From assembly GCA_000320545.1 (NCBI GenBank), contig ADNK01001091.1, forward strand, positions 1 through 55,000: a DNA stretch of 55,000 bases, given 5' to 3'. How positions within the stretch are numbered: the first letter of the stretch is position 1; every line of letters starts with the position of its first letter. This document shows, one piece after another, positions 1 through 13,816 of this stretch. This DNA is from Bigelowiella natans CCMP2755. Taxonomy: Eukaryota > Cercozoa > Chlorarachniophyceae. The notes under the pieces are model-generated. The model was not told where the DNA came from. It worked only from the letters and a program-made list of their open reading frames with translations, and did not search any database. The position numbers and the translations under genes were made by a program.

Positions 1-153
1 CACACACACAAATGCACATGTGTGCTGGCACGTTTCGATAGTGAAACAATAGCAAGGGGGGGGGAAGGGAAGGGGGGGAAGGAAGAGCACCGAATGGGAA
101 AGACGCTTTCGCAGCTGCTCCACATCATCATCCTGTTTTGATAAATCGTGTAC

Positions 154-194
<41 letters not shown>

Positions 195-856
195 GTACTC
201 ATTAGCGTGCATTTTCTAATTACTACAATCGGTGACCATTTGCTTGAACGTAAGCGCCAATGCGCCCTTCATGTCGCCCGTGCGTTCCAGCAAGTATGCA
301 GTAGCATCGTTTATCTTTTGGAAGATGATGATGATGATAACGATGGATCATGATGATGACAATGATGATGATGAACGGTTAGATGGAAATGTAGATCGTG
401 GTAATGATACTATCGATCGATCTTCTTCTTCTTTTTATTTTACATTGTTCTCCTGACACAGTCGCAAGATGCTGTCAATATCGTAGTCATGATGCCTGAT
501 GACGCATAAGATGGGGAGGGGGGGGGGTGGGAATAAGCTTCTCTTTCGAACATTGCGCCCAGATTTCCCGTGTAAGAAATGCAGCATGGAAGAAGGGTTC
601 CAAACGTAAGTAGGCATCACAAATATAGTCATATCCGTACTCGTGTGCTTCGCTCTCTCCTTCGTATATCCATATTTGGAACACACACACACACACGCTA
701 CTACTCCTCTTACGCACCTAGTGAGATGGGGGTACACGGCCTTGGCATCAAACTTGCACAGGAGGCGGATGAAGATGCGGTGTAGCTCATCAGACAACCA
801 CAACCCAGACTAATAAGCGACAAATAACGATGACGACGACGACGACAACGACGATA

Positions 857-889
<33 letters not shown>

Positions 890-1049
890 GTGATAGGCCA
901 CGACGAAAAGAGAAACGTTCAAATTCGAAAAGCGATTATCAAACGCCGGAGTTAAAAGGCCATAATAGGCATCTTCTCCGTTGCATTAGGAGTTGTGAAT
1001 TTGTGGTGGTGGATATACCCATACGGGTGCGACACAAGACCGGTGACAA

Positions 1050-1087
<38 letters not shown>

Positions 1088-2018
1088 GCAAGAAGGAATG
1101 TCCACTTCCAGAGTATACTAATCCCCCATCATCATCATCATCACCATATATAATCATCGAAACCTGTTCCAGCAGAGCTCCTGTGTCGTCACCCCCCCCA
1201 CTCGTCGCATCGTAGGACAGCCTAACATCGTCTTCTACAACGCCATCGCCCTCGTAGTTAGCACCATCCTCGGGAACGTCGCCCCCCCCCTCCTTCTTCC
1301 TGCCCCGGTGAAGCATGATTTGCCTCAGGATTTGGAATTGCAGCTTTGGTGTATCATTCAGCTTCGTGATGACAATGTCAGGGTTCTCCGCGAAGAAATC
1401 GATTACGAGCCTTGCTGCTTGGGACTGATCGCACTCTACAAGACAACGAGATCTGTGGGATGGGAAGGAAGGGAGGGGGGGGGGGAGGTGGCCAGCAGTA
1501 AGTCATAAATCGTCGATGATACACCGGAGAGGAATAAATGGCATTATATCAAGACGCAAAGCACTATGTTACCAACTGCTACTACTACAACTGGTATTAC
1601 TACACCTACTAATAGTAATACCTGTCGTAGGACAGCCTCCCTCATCTTGAGCTTCACTTCCTCGCTACCACCCTCCCCTCCTTCGAGAACCTGCGCGTGC
1701 GTGTGTGAGTGGGTGCTTGCGTGTGAGCTAGATTGGGCGAGGAAAGACAATCTCCTGCGTGTGGAGAGGGGGTAGTAGTAGTAGTAGTAGTAGTAGTAGT
1801 ACATAGCAGCTCTCACCCCTCTAATGAAAGAGAAGACTTTCCTTCGATTCGGTGTTGGATCGTTGAGATACCTACACACACACACACACACACACACATA
1901 GTATTTAATATATGGTCCCTTGATTCTCGGTCTAAGCAACAATGCTGCAGTTTGCTTTGTAGAACTTGCGCTATTCGCTATTTTATAGAGCATCAGGGCT
2001 CTAAGCTGTCGTGCAACA

Positions 2019-2072
<54 letters not shown>

Positions 2073-2197
2073 CAGCTGCGAACAACGGAGGAAGAGCTCT
2101 CTCGCGTTTATGTGCTCAACAGAACGACGCGAAAATGCAGTCACTATACAATCATATATCCTCACTAATAATTTCCATCCTCCTCTTCCTAACCAGT

Positions 2198-2230
<33 letters not shown>

Positions 2231-2592
2231 GTCATCATCATCATAATCATCATTATCAGCAGCAGCAAAACTTAGTACCCTTTGACCATGAGAGCATAGT
2301 CGCCACGCTGACGCAGCATGAACACGCGTACCTACATACATAAATGACTATACGTTAAACTGCAACGGCTATTTCTCCTCCTCCTCCTGCTACTGCTGCT
2401 GCTGCTCCTGCTGCTGCTGCTACTGAGACCCGAATGATGTGCATACATACAACAGGAACAGTAGCTAGAACAACAACAACAACAACAGTGATAATGACAA
2501 GAGCAGCACTGTATGAGGACACGTGGCTTTCAACTTCCCCCCCCCTTTCCCACACCCCCCTCCTATCACACATTTCACAAACAACGCACACA

Positions 2593-2629
<37 letters not shown>

Positions 2630-2984
2630 GATGGAGATTCGCAGCGGTCGCTCGATCAAGTAGTTGCTGCTCATCGTAGAGCTCTTTCGGACACTTGGCA
2701 AGAAGGGCTAGCAAGATACGCTGTCGGCTGTCCCTTTCTCTCTTGGTCTCACTGCTACTACCGTGTTGATTATCCTCCCCCCCGTCCCCCTCTTGTTGCT
2801 GTTGGTGCTGCACGTAGAGCGACAATGATGACTCGCTTTCCTTCTTTTTCTTCTCCTCGTCCTCTTTCTCTTCATGCTCTTCATTTCCTCTCGCATTGTC
2901 CGAAACCGGTGGTCGCCGTGGAGGAGGCCTCAGAAGCATATCAATGGCCTCTCCCATGATCTTGCTGTCCCCCTATAAACGTAA

Positions 2985-3023
<39 letters not shown>

Positions 3024-3059
3024 GTGTGTGTGTGTGTGTGTGTGTACTTGCACTACTAA

Positions 3060-3099
<40 letters not shown>

Positions 3100-3886
3100 G
3101 CACTACTACCAGCACTACTACTACTTATACTACTACTACTTCTTTTCCTCTCAGGCTGGTCTCCACGCACCTTTATCCTGCTCTCCGCCATGTGCTTAGC
3201 CGCGAATATGTAGATATGGTACTGCACGAAGCGCTCGTTGGCCAGCACCCATTCTGATGCTGCTGCTGCTGATGTCGTTGTTGCGAAGAGAGGGAGGAAT
3301 GACAGAAGGAGATCGACGATCTCCTGTAAGCTTGGTACATAGTCCCGTCCCCCAACGCCGTCGTCGTCATCGGCATGATTAGTTGTTGTTGTTGTTGAGG
3401 CGACGCCACCTGCTGTAGATGCTGATCTGGAGTGCCCGAGCGTCTGCCTCTTTGATGGGGACGAAAGCACCGGCGAGAAGTCCGCTTTGGCCGCGCTGCT
3501 GGTGCTGCCGTTGTTGATGCTGTTGTTGTTGTTGTTGTTGTAGCCAGTAGCACGGGAACGACGCCTTGCCGCCCTTTGCGCTTTCGATCCGCAGAAGGTA
3601 CACCACGACGTGTCCTCAAACAGTAAGTCCACCACCTCCTCCAAGAACAGTGCAGCATCTTGCCTCAGAAGCTGCTTTGCTATGGGAAAGCTCTCCCCGC
3701 TTGCAGAGTGCCTCCTCCCGTCTGGCGTGCGCAAAGGCCGGAATGGATATGCCTCGAAGACCACAGACAGCACCTGCGCTTTGATCAGGGGCTGACGCGC
3801 CACCTCAATGATCTCCCCCCCGGGATACCTTCTTCCCGTCCAGCAAAACTTTATGTACAGCATGAGTAGGAAGGGGTCTGGCATGG

Positions 3887-3917
<31 letters not shown>

Positions 3918-6036
3918 ACTCTTGCTCGTCGTCATCATCATCATCTTCGTGTCAAGGAACGATGGCGTTGTAGTAGCCGTTGACGATGCGCCGACCCCCT
4001 TTCCTCTCGTAGAAGTCTCTGCCACCGTCGTTGGCGAGGCAATATTGAGGTGGAGGGTACGGACGGGCGCGGCGAAGTCCGGCTTCGGCTTTTTGTGTGT
4101 GTTTGTATGGATAAGTGCCGCCCAAAGGCCCCGCTCCTCGCACGCTGCCAGCAGCTGATTGACGTCCATCTCCGCCGTGTCGAGGTGCAGGATGCATTGC
4201 TCGAGCGCCTCACTGCGTCCTGCCCGTGTCATCTGCTCCGCGAATGCCTTGAAGACGGCCTTCGGTAGCACCCGGAGGCGGTTGTTGAGTATGAACGGCT
4301 CTAGGAGGTCCAGCAGCACATCCTCTCCGTCCGCACGAGCAAAGACCTTGTAGATGCGCTCAAACAGGAGCGCCGGCCTACCGATAACCAAGCAGAAGTC
4401 GACGACTACCGCCCCCACCACGCGGAAATGTGGCGCCTCTTCCGTGTTGAGCCTTCCCCTGCGCTTGCTGCTGTGACCCGCTGTCGCTGTAGCCGCCGTC
4501 GAGTCCCTGGAGACGACTCCTAAAGCTGTTGCGTTCCCCGCGGACAAGAACTGGCCGAGGGCGAGGTCGGTGTAGGAGAGGAGCAGGTTCTGGCACTTGG
4601 CGAGCACGGCATTTCGACGCTGCTTGGCGTCATGCGGGAGGCCAACCGGAGCTCGCGCCGTGCCCTCGAAGAAGTCCAAGGCGAGTGCTAGCGCGTGTAT
4701 CCACTTGCCCCTCCTCGTATGGAGCTCGATGCGCTCCTGCCACGTGCGAGCACGTGCTTCCACGGCCGTATCCAGCCCCAACATTAGTAGGCCCCCGCCA
4801 TCTCCACCACCACCAGCAGTAGCAGCAGCACCACCACCAGTAGTAGCAGCAGCAGAGCTCTTGACAATGGCTGCTGCTGTGGTACCTCGGACAGCATTTG
4901 CGTAGCTCGGAGGTGCGTTTCGCGTCGGCTGCTCATAAATGAGGTTCAGGTCGGGAATCACAACGGCCTGCAATGTCGCGATTTCTGTGCTCTTCTTGGG
5001 GAAGGAGGAGAGGGAGGAGGGGGGGGATGTCCCAGGTGTGGAGAGCGATGGTGCGGTCACGCACAGTGCGCGGCGCCCCCCCTTGCTGTTACCTGCCACC
5101 AAGAGGACACCCCCCACCCATCCCAAGGCCAGGCCAGAAATGATGCCTTCCGGAGTCAGGCCCTCATACGCAATACGGAAGGATATGCTGCTATTGCTAC
5201 TATTACTATTCCCTATCATCACAGCCTCGAAGACACGGAGCACTCTTCCTCTCACCATGGCGAGAAGGGGCGGGCTACTACTGCTGCTACTATTACTACT
5301 ACTTCTACTACTACTACTACTACTACTTCCACCATCACCGGACCACCACGCAAGGGAGCAGCCCTGAGCAGCCGGTGTAGCGGTGCGAGGGGGCGGCCTT
5401 GGATGAGGGAAGGTGGCAAGGACGCGCCCAGCCTTGATGCTACCACCACCGCCGTTGTTCGAGGCAACGATTCTCAGTGTCGATTCGTCACAAACGGCTA
5501 CTACCTCAATCTCACTCAGAAGAGAAGTTAGGATCATGATGTTGCTGCTGCTGCGACCGGTGGGCGACGACGCAGCTCCAGAGGAAGGCTTGGGGATGGT
5601 GGGGAGGAGTAGCGGTTCCATCGCCGTGATAAAGCCGTTTGATTTCAGCAGCTCGAAGGTCTTACCCACGTTCCAGTTGAGGAAGAATCCCTTCGAGACA
5701 CTCAGTCCGACGACGTTCCCTCTAGCATCGTTCGCGACGAGGCGGTGCGCGCGCGTCTTGGACAGAGACGATGTAAACCGCACGCTCAGAATGCGTGTGG
5801 AGAAGATGTCCGGTACGGCCTTCAAGACGGTGCGCTTCATGAGATCCCAGAGGATGATTTGTCCTTTGGAATGACCAACCGCCACTGGACAGCAGAAGAA
5901 ACAGAGGATTAAGAGGAGGAGGAGGAGGAGGAGAGTAGTGCAACAAAGGGGAAAAGGAAGAAGAAGTGTTTGCGAAGGTAGAGGGAGGGCTATAGAATCC
6001 GCACATACGGACACACGGACATAAACACACATACAC

Positions 6037-6073
<37 letters not shown>

Positions 6074-9000
6074 CATTACACAGGTTTTGCAACGTTTATA
6101 TCACGACGTGAGGTATTATGGTTTGGAAAGCTGCTCTCTCCTACCTATGCTCCCGCCTGGCGCAATATCCACGCAAACGACTTTGCCAAGAAGCTTCGTC
6201 TGCCCCGGTTGCCCTAATGGCGGCTGGAGAAGTTTGTAGCTCCGATCGAAGATAAGGATGAATCCGTAAGAGCACCCAACGATGATGAGCTTCGGACCCA
6301 CTGCGCAGCATGTCGGAATCCCAACTTCGTATTGTTCACATCGGACAACAACAACAACAACAACAACAATAACAACATTACGACCATTATTGATGATGGT
6401 TATTATTGTTAGAAGTGCTACCATACATCAAAGACGCATAGAAAGGACACAAGGGAGGGGAGAAAGGCCACGAGAAAAGAACGCAATCTACCAACCAGCA
6501 TCCCCACTCGCTGTATCTTCCAACAATACTCACTCCCCTCACATTTTCTCTCTACTTCTATCAAGCGTGTAAGCTCGCGCATCTCTCTTCCTCCTCCTCC
6601 TTCATCTTATTATCACCGTCACCATCATCACTACTGCTACTGCTACTGCTACTGCTACTACCTTGCTCACGGTCCCTTCTGAGAACATGGTGGATCTGCG
6701 CCCTCTGTACCATCGATATGATCTGATGATGCTGCTGCTGTTCAGCAATGTGCTTGCGGTCGCTGTGTCCCGAAGAGACAGTTGCACCACCACCACCACC
6801 GGAGGAACCACCACCGCCACGACCACCAGCTCCGGCTGTAGCCCTCCGATCTTTGAGCGGCGTGAACAACCTTCTATTCCCGCTGCGCCGCTTTCTGTGC
6901 TCCCTGGTCAGAAGGAGTGCAAATGCTGTCGTCGATGACGACCCCTCCACCGCACTGCTGCTGGTACTACTACTACTGTGACCACCACTACCCAGGATCT
7001 CTTCCCTGAGTTGTCTTGCCTGTCGGCCTCCCTTGCTGTCCTCGAAGCTTGAGATGGAGACAGATGTGCCTGCCCTGCTTCTCGTTGGGTAGTAGGCAGT
7101 ATCAGTAGCACCACCACCACCGCCACCTCTCCCATGAGCTGCTGCCGACTTTGATGAGGAGGAGGAATACGCGGCTATAGCTGCAGCATCATCATCAACG
7201 TTTGCACTACTCGCCAGCATATCGCCGGTGCTTCGCTTCTTGGTGCTGCCGTGAGGGGATTTCGGTGTGCCCTCCTCGATTTGCCGCATAATCTCCTCGA
7301 CGGACAGCGTCTTCTCCTCTTCCCCTCCTACGAGGAGCAGGGAAGCAGAAGGCGACATGACACTAGGTCTCACTTCGAACCCCGCCCCGCTGCTTATTCT
7401 TCCAGCTGCATCGACAGTGGGCGTGTCTAACGTTGAATCCTCATCGTCGCTATCTGCAAGAATATCACGTAGCATCTGCTGGAATAAAGGCCCTGCGGGA
7501 ATGTCGTCTGAAGATGATTTCCCGCCTTCCCCCCCCACTCCTGTCATGTCGTCATCGCTGTCCGAATTTATAAGCTCGTCGAGTGACGCTTTATCCAGTA
7601 GGCCGCCAGACTTGCGCTCCTGATCGCAAATGTGAGTAGGCGTTTGGAAATATTTTATGTACGCACTAAAGTATCATATGACTACTCGCTTACACAGACA
7701 GAGAGCACCGGTGATCGATCATATATGGATACGTGGGGGATAGTCCATTAAAATGCTTTGACCCAAGCTAACCAATCGACCTACCTTTTGCAGCAGCTTG
7801 CGAGACTCTCCTATTAATATCTCCAGATCTAGGGCCTATATTGCGTTGGATGGTGATAATAATGTTAGCGCGTTAATAATGCATGGCGATGACAGATCTT
7901 AGACCAACCCCCCCCCACCCCGGCCCCCCGAAGCATTCCTTGCCAGGGCGATATACCGAATCTCTTCTCCTTGCTTGGGCCAAAGTTGGAGGTTTTCTTG
8001 TCGGTGCACTTGAGCGAGGCTCCTCATCTTTATTCTCGATATCACCATCATCACCCTGATCACGGTTTGTTGCGGGCGCCGTACCAATGCCACCACTTAT
8101 CTTCTTCGCTTGAGCTTGAGCTTGAGCTTGCTTCTGTCCTGACAAGCTTTTCCGGTTGGAAGGGGGCTTTCACATTGAGGAAGAATACGCAACAATAAGG
8201 AGGAGGGAGAGGATGGGAATATACAAACAGCAGAGTCATAATGTTAGCTCTCGTTGTATTTCGACAATTACAGTAAGGACTATGGAAGTTGAGATTCGTG
8301 CATACCAAGGTGGGTGCAGCCATTGTAGGAGAGAGCGGCTCGTCAGCTGTTATAGATACCGACGAAGATGGAGGTCCAGGAGCCGGTGAGGTAGGGCCCT
8401 TTGCCGTCGTCGACCGTGGGATTGCAGGCGGTTTGCTACAGGTTGGGGGGGAAAGAAGAAGCAAAACATATAGATTGCTATGATTTGGTATTGGTTTTGC
8501 AGCAGCAGTTCTGGCTAGTCATGTCAAATCATTAGTTTAAATGAATTCGGTCAAATCAAACATCGCTGATAACCTTGCAGGTCCTACGTAAGACGGTCCT
8601 ATACCAATCGGTGCGACATCATCATCATCCGAGTCGGATTCATTAAGAATCTTGTTGATGTCTACGTTCATGGCTGCATGTCCCCCGAGGTCATCTGGAA
8701 AAGTGATGATAATACCACATTTCAATATGTTTGAAGGAGTAAGCTCTCGAATTGATGAATAGCGAGCGTGTGGAAGGCTCGTCTTCCCTTCGTGAGAATA
8801 GCGTACCGTGAATTCGATAGCAAAGACTTGGTGGGTGTGTTCGTGCGTAGATCGGAAAAAAAAATCAAAATGTAAAAGTATGCGCGCCGCTTTCACTAAA
8901 GTATAGGCTCTATACATTAAAGATTTATCTACAGTAAAGAAAAAGAGGAGATTTACATTTTGCCCCAATTTTCCCTTTTAAACAGGTGTTCCAATCCAAA

Positions 9001-9143
9001 AGAACGCACGTACATTAAGTGAGGCCTCATATCAAACGATTCATCAAAATGTTCATGACTCTATACCCTTTTTGTACCCAACCTTGGTCGTCCTCATCAT
9101 CAGATTCGGCCAGGAGGCCAGCCAAATCCAGCTTGCCCTCCAT
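1..9143 (-). CDS. VPS8: VPS8, CORVET complex subunit (3' end beyond window)
   Basis: VPS8 is the Rab5-binding subunit of CORVET, the tether for early endosome fusion. Phase-consistent exons (minus): 9143-9083, 8694-8574, 8435-8306, 8133-7957, 7835-7785, 7619-6662, 6324-6145, 5884-3171, 2972-2628, 2331-2279, 1871-1817, 1690-1622, about 1433-1164, 809-718, 495-444, 314-237, 132-91. That is about 1816 residues, and the C-terminal RING region lies off the left edge. The first 499 residues are acidic, Ser-rich and low complexity. The beta-propeller begins with VGIPTCCAVGPKLIIVG and continues with VAVGHSKGQIILWDL. The later short exons carry the helical repeat region (KGYLNDPTPNRRKVFSFIR, ELHRIFIRLLCKFDAKAVYP, DATAYLLERTGDMKGALAL), which matches VPS8 closely. 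Poly-Ser, poly-Ala and poly-Gly inserts make it longer than animal VPS8 (about 1430). The acceptor at 1433 is the least certain join. Confidence 0.9.
154..3096. repeat. Microsatellite-rich introns of VPS8
   Basis: The VPS8 introns hold many simple repeats: (TA)n near 158-191, (GAT)n near 856-890, (TA)n 1052-1085, (CA)n near 1873-1899, (GA)n near 2021-2067, (ATC)n near 2196-2250, (CA)n near 2593-2627, (TA)n near 2987-3020 and (GT)n 3023-3096. Several reach a splice site directly. Any open frames inside them are low-complexity artefacts. Confidence 0.9.
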
Positions 9144-9767
9144 CGCGATAAAAGTCAGCGGCCTCTCAGCCTTCTTTTTGGATAATGTATTGTAAATCCT
9201 CCCTTGATTATTGGTCTAACTATTTTTCTGCTTCGATTTATTGTTGTTTTTGTTTTTATTAGGCGAGATGGCCATGAAGATGACGAAGATGACGATGTGG
9301 TAGGTTATTTCCCAAAGTAGAAAAACATTGATTGAAGAACCAAACTGACGAAAGTAAGGAGACTAATGATAGGATAAATCACAACCGGAATATATCGAAG
9401 GGCATGGGTACGAAATCAGAATGTTGTTGGTGTTGTTCTGTCGATGATTGTTGTGTCGTCGCATGTCGATGATCGATGTGGATCATGTCGGTTGTTCAAA
9501 AATATCGCGCCCGAGAAGGATTCAAAAACATTTCGGTGTATCTGCGGATCATTTTTGCTCAATCAGGGCCCTAATCCCTCGATTTCGGAAGAAATAGCCT
9601 GGGTTTTGGAACGTCATGATGCTACTACGAGTTTTATGATATGAGTAAAGAATGCCGTCTATATTTACCTCCAATTTCAGATGTAATATTGTCGCTATGA
9701 AATATTATAGGCTTTTTCACAGGAAGTAACTCGCGACAAGGCTTGACAACGAAGACTGTCAAAACTA
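9144..9767. other. Divergent spacer between VPS8 and the ShK-like gene
   Basis: This spacer presumably holds the promoters of both divergent genes. It contains a short acidic open stretch near 9265-9302 that ends in a possible donor, and an open frame (about 9460-9644, plus) encoding two CxxC/CxC-like pairs (CGSCRLF, RCICGS). I could not connect either to a gene. No clear TATA box stands out. Confidence 0.4.
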
Positions 9768-10913
9768 ATGTCCTCGATGATCGCGTTGGCGTTGCTCCTC
9801 CTCATCCCTTCATCACAGGCACTGCAAAATCTCCCCGGGGGCGAGCTTATCGGTAAGCTATGTTTACTACGGTTGTACAAATTAGCAGATTTAGTTGGAA
9901 ATTGCTCTTAGAAAGATGGCATAAGAACTTCTTACATATTCCGCGCCACGTCACATTTCCGTCATCGGCTGTACACCTATCAACTTGCAGATAGATCGAT
10001 GCATTCTACAAACTCTATGCAATAAAAATCGTAGATAATAGACGCGGGTCAATTCTGAAAGCACTTTAGAAGTTCTGAGAGCGGAACGATTTCGCGATTC
10101 TAAGATCACCTCAATATGTGACATTATTTTATTTGTCGCAGACCTCATCGTAGATGCCAGAAAGAATGAAACTGAACCAGAACGTAATAATCCCACGCAC
10201 ATATCGTCCTCTCAATAATTAAACTTTTATAGAGGCAGCATCATCTCCTCGATTCGTAAAGTTGATTCAATCTTTGTTTTCCCTTTGTTACCAGTCTCGG
10301 TTGTCAAGTGCGTGGATGATGCCAAGCTTCTCGCATCGGTAGCAGAAATATTTAGAGTAGGGGTTACAAGTATTCCTATGTTTACGCCTCCTCACAATCC
10401 TTTCCGATAATAGCACGGAGAAGATGAAACTTTTTTCCTTTGATCTCAGTTAAGCGGGCACAAGAAAATGACCTGCGAAATGGCGCTCAAGATGTATGAG
10501 GATCAGGTGATAAGATAAACATCGACCAATTAGCTTCTTTGGGAACTAACAAATATGCGCTCTAAATTTAAGGATGCTAGCTGTGACGATGACCTGGGGT
10601 TCGGCCCCCTTTCAAAACCATGCCCGGTGACCTGTGGAATCTGTGAGCCATCAGGTAAAGTTGTCCTGAATGAAAGCAAATGAGTATCACATCTCATGAA
10701 TATGATGATGTATCGACACAGAGGAGCGTAGGGCCGTTGTTATTGCGTTACAGATGATCCGTGCTGCGCTCGCGGTAAGTTCATTATGCTGGCCTTCTTC
10801 CTGCAGATTTGTGAGATTTTGTTGATTATCAGGAGTTGACTCCGGATGAGCAGTCACAAGTTATGGCTGGACTCTGGCAAGATGCCGAAGAAAAGGGAAT
10901 GACGCCAAGATGA
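9768..10913 (+). CDS. Small secreted protein with an ShK-like cysteine domain
   Basis: Seven phase-consistent exons (9768-9852, 10142-10183, 10295-10338, 10450-10506, 10573-10654, 10722-10774, 10833-10913) give 147 residues. The N-terminus (MSSMIALALLLLIPSSQA) is a clear signal peptide, so the protein should enter the secretory route. The middle carries an ShK-type Cys pattern: CVDD, then TCEMA, then SCDDD, ending in CPVTCGICE, which is the family signature. Such domains occur in many secreted or membrane proteins of algae and animals, often attached to enzymes; here the domain stands almost alone, followed by a helical tail. Despite the family's name, nothing indicates toxicity. The partner or substrate is unknown. 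It is divergent from VPS8 and convergent with the GST gene. Confidence 0.75.
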
Positions 10914-11490
10914 GAAGGGGGAAAAAACGAAAAAATTAGTCACGTTAGAGAGCAGAGCAGGCTCTGATTATTGTAAAATTATGAAAAGCTACAAGAACGC
11001 AACGCATTACGCTGATAATGTATTAGTGAAAACAAGATGTATGCATAAAAATGGCAGCGTCTGAAAATACTGTGCACAATGTGTAGCTACATTTTGTCCA
11101 TCCTATCGATCGATCGCAGCGGCTACTGCTGCTACAAAAAACAACGATATCGTTGCGCTAGCCATAGCTAGATAGCGCTAGCTTAATTGCCACACATGTC
11201 TCATTTAATTTTATTTAACGCATTTATAATATATTTCCTATATTCCACTGATCTATGACATATAATAGTGCAGCTGCCGTTGGCGTGTCGCATGCACATA
11301 GCATTCCTGTCGGCTATCAGCATGCCGCTCTGCTTCGATCGTTTATTATTGTTCCTGTCGATTTATATGGGCTCTAGCATGGCCCAATGATGTGCGTGTT
11401 GGCATTTGCTACACCATAGTAGCATGGCCTCCAGCCTCCAATAGCATCACCATGCTGATGCGCTGTGCACTCAGAGCTTCAATAAATCAA
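10914..11490. other. Convergent spacer with CTAG/GCATGC-rich island
   Basis: This is the 3'-3' spacer between the ShK-like gene (stop 10913) and the GST gene (stop 11491). It has no open frame of note. From about 11100 to 11460 it contains short palindromic words such as GATCGATCGATCG-like runs, GCGCTAGC, CTAGCCATAGCTAG, GCATGCACATAG and repeated GCATGGCC. Similar islands lie in most other convergent spacers of this window. Confidence 0.6.
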
Positions 11491-11995
11491 TCAATCCTCC
11501 TGCGCCTTTCCTCCATCATACGTTGCGAGTAGCACACTATCAACAGCACGTCGAAACTCCTGTTAAAGTAGCGACAGATATTATCGCATCACACACCATC
11601 GTTCGCATGATCACAGCATAGAAGCCTCGAGCAAACATGCGGGGAATCTACAATACTCGGAGCTACTGAAATAGTTTGTCTCAAAATTGTTATTATTACC
11701 TCAGCTGCCCCAGCGCTCATATCCCTTGGAGAACTAACGCGATTGCGGAGAAATGCAAGAGAGGCAGCACCCACGGCAGCCTCGGATGCACTCTTGGACG
11801 GCGTTCCAGCGTCGCTCTATGTTAAAATATATGATGTATTTGTTTCTTTAATATACGAACTGCGCACAAGTACTGCGTATGAAGACGTGCAGTATAAATT
11901 TGTGGAATCTTTGCACAAACCGTTAGGAGCGCGGTGACCACCCTTTTTAGATGCGTGTCGATGGCTGCCCGACTCTTCTCACTCTAATATATGTA

Positions 11996-12064
<69 letters not shown>

Positions 12065-12116
12065 AAATACACACACACATACACACACGCGCACACATGC
12101 GCACACACGCACACAC

Positions 12117-12151
<35 letters not shown>

Positions 12152-12185
12152 AGGAAAAAGAGAGAGGGAAAAAAAGAGAACCTCT

Positions 12186-12224
<39 letters not shown>

Positions 12225-12507
12225 GTATACATTGTGCGTATGTGTGATTGCGTATGACCTTCTCAACTCCTGAATTCTTGGCTATATCCGCAGCAACCGA
12301 TTTGTAGTTTCCCACGAGCTTAGCCGCCGCCTCCCTTCTCGGGTGGTTCGCATCGTTCACTACGGGTTGTTCCGAGGGTGTGGTTGTCGTCGCAAGTCTA
12401 AAGACCTTCGACATGATCTGGTTAAGGGTTCGGTCGTCTGATTTCACTGCTCTGTAGCTCGGCTTATCGTCCATGGCCTTGAACCTTTCGATAATCAGAC
12501 TGTTTTT

Positions 12508-12552
<45 letters not shown>

Positions 12553-12644
12553 GATGTTGGCGTTGGCGATGATGATGCTGACTTGTTTTTACCGCTGCAT
12601 GCGTATTTTAGGTCATGCTCGGAAGATTGATTACAAAAAGCCGC

Positions 12645-12683
<39 letters not shown>

Positions 12684-13086
12684 CGCGTGCATGTTACCTG
12701 TCCATATTTGGTATCATCAGTGTGGATGTACGTAATCATCTACACATATATACATCTGCTCACTTCTGCGACTACCATGCATTGAGGTTGGGATACTCCG
12801 GATTGCCTTTGATGCTAAATCCCTTGAACACTCCCAAATTGGCGCTGAATCTCTCCAGTTGTGGGGTCACGAGAATGTCGATGTTACTGTGTGTATACGT
12901 GTAATTAACACGTGTGTGCGTGTGTACAGATGTATGGATACGCAATTTGCATACTTCTTTGATGTATATGCGCACTAGTTAAAATGATCACCTGAAGTGA
13001 GGGAGAAAGAAAGGTCCTTCAAAGACTGCTAGCTCAGCTTCGAGTTTCGATAGCACAGCTTGGAACCTATATATGATATGATTCAT

Positions 13087-13156
<70 letters not shown>

Positions 13157-13166
13157 TCCCTTTCTT

Positions 13167-13204
<38 letters not shown>

Positions 13205-13769
13205 AGTGTATTCTGTGTTTAATCTCCATAGATTTATGAAATGATTTTGGAATGTTCACACTGTATTTTCCAAAAGCGTCGACAACGTAAGCAAGATTGT
13301 CTCACCACCACCACCACCACCACCGCAACCGCTACAACTACAACTACAACTACAACTACATTATTACTCTGTCTTCGCATCAGCCTCGTTCGAAGCATTA
13401 CTGCGCATGTATCCATACCCTGTAGAGAACCAGTAGTAGAACCAAAAATTAATAAGAGAACAACAAAACACACATACAATGCAAAGTAACATATATAGTA
13501 TACATATCCATGTATTAATTATTGTTTTGTCCGTGTTTGTGCACGTCTGTGCGTATGGAAACTGGTTCTTGATTTCCATCAATCTATTCCATCAATCTAC
13601 GAAGCTCTCCCTCTTCCTCACTACTTGCCTCAATCGTACCCTTCACCCCCAATTCGTCCTCTGTAAGCGTCTTGACTCTCAAAGCAAGCTCCTACGTGGA
13701 GAGGAGGTAACGATCAACATTGACTCTCGACGGCATAACGTCCGAATGCATAGATGTGTATTTGAGGAA

Positions 13770-13816
<47 letters not shown>

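Noticed and set aside
138-456. Plus-strand open frames with IYIYIY and acidic runs
   Set aside because: They come from a (TA)n repeat and a (GAT)n repeat inside a VPS8 intron and exon; the minus strand carries the real exon 314-237.
1003-1215. Possible CRISPR-like or tandem array from regular repeats
   Set aside because: The repeats are 2-3 base microsatellites with no unique spacers; the genome is eukaryotic.
11951-12266. Several overlapping frames of 80-95 residues
   Set aside because: Pure (AT)n, (CA)n and (GA)n translation inside a GST intron.
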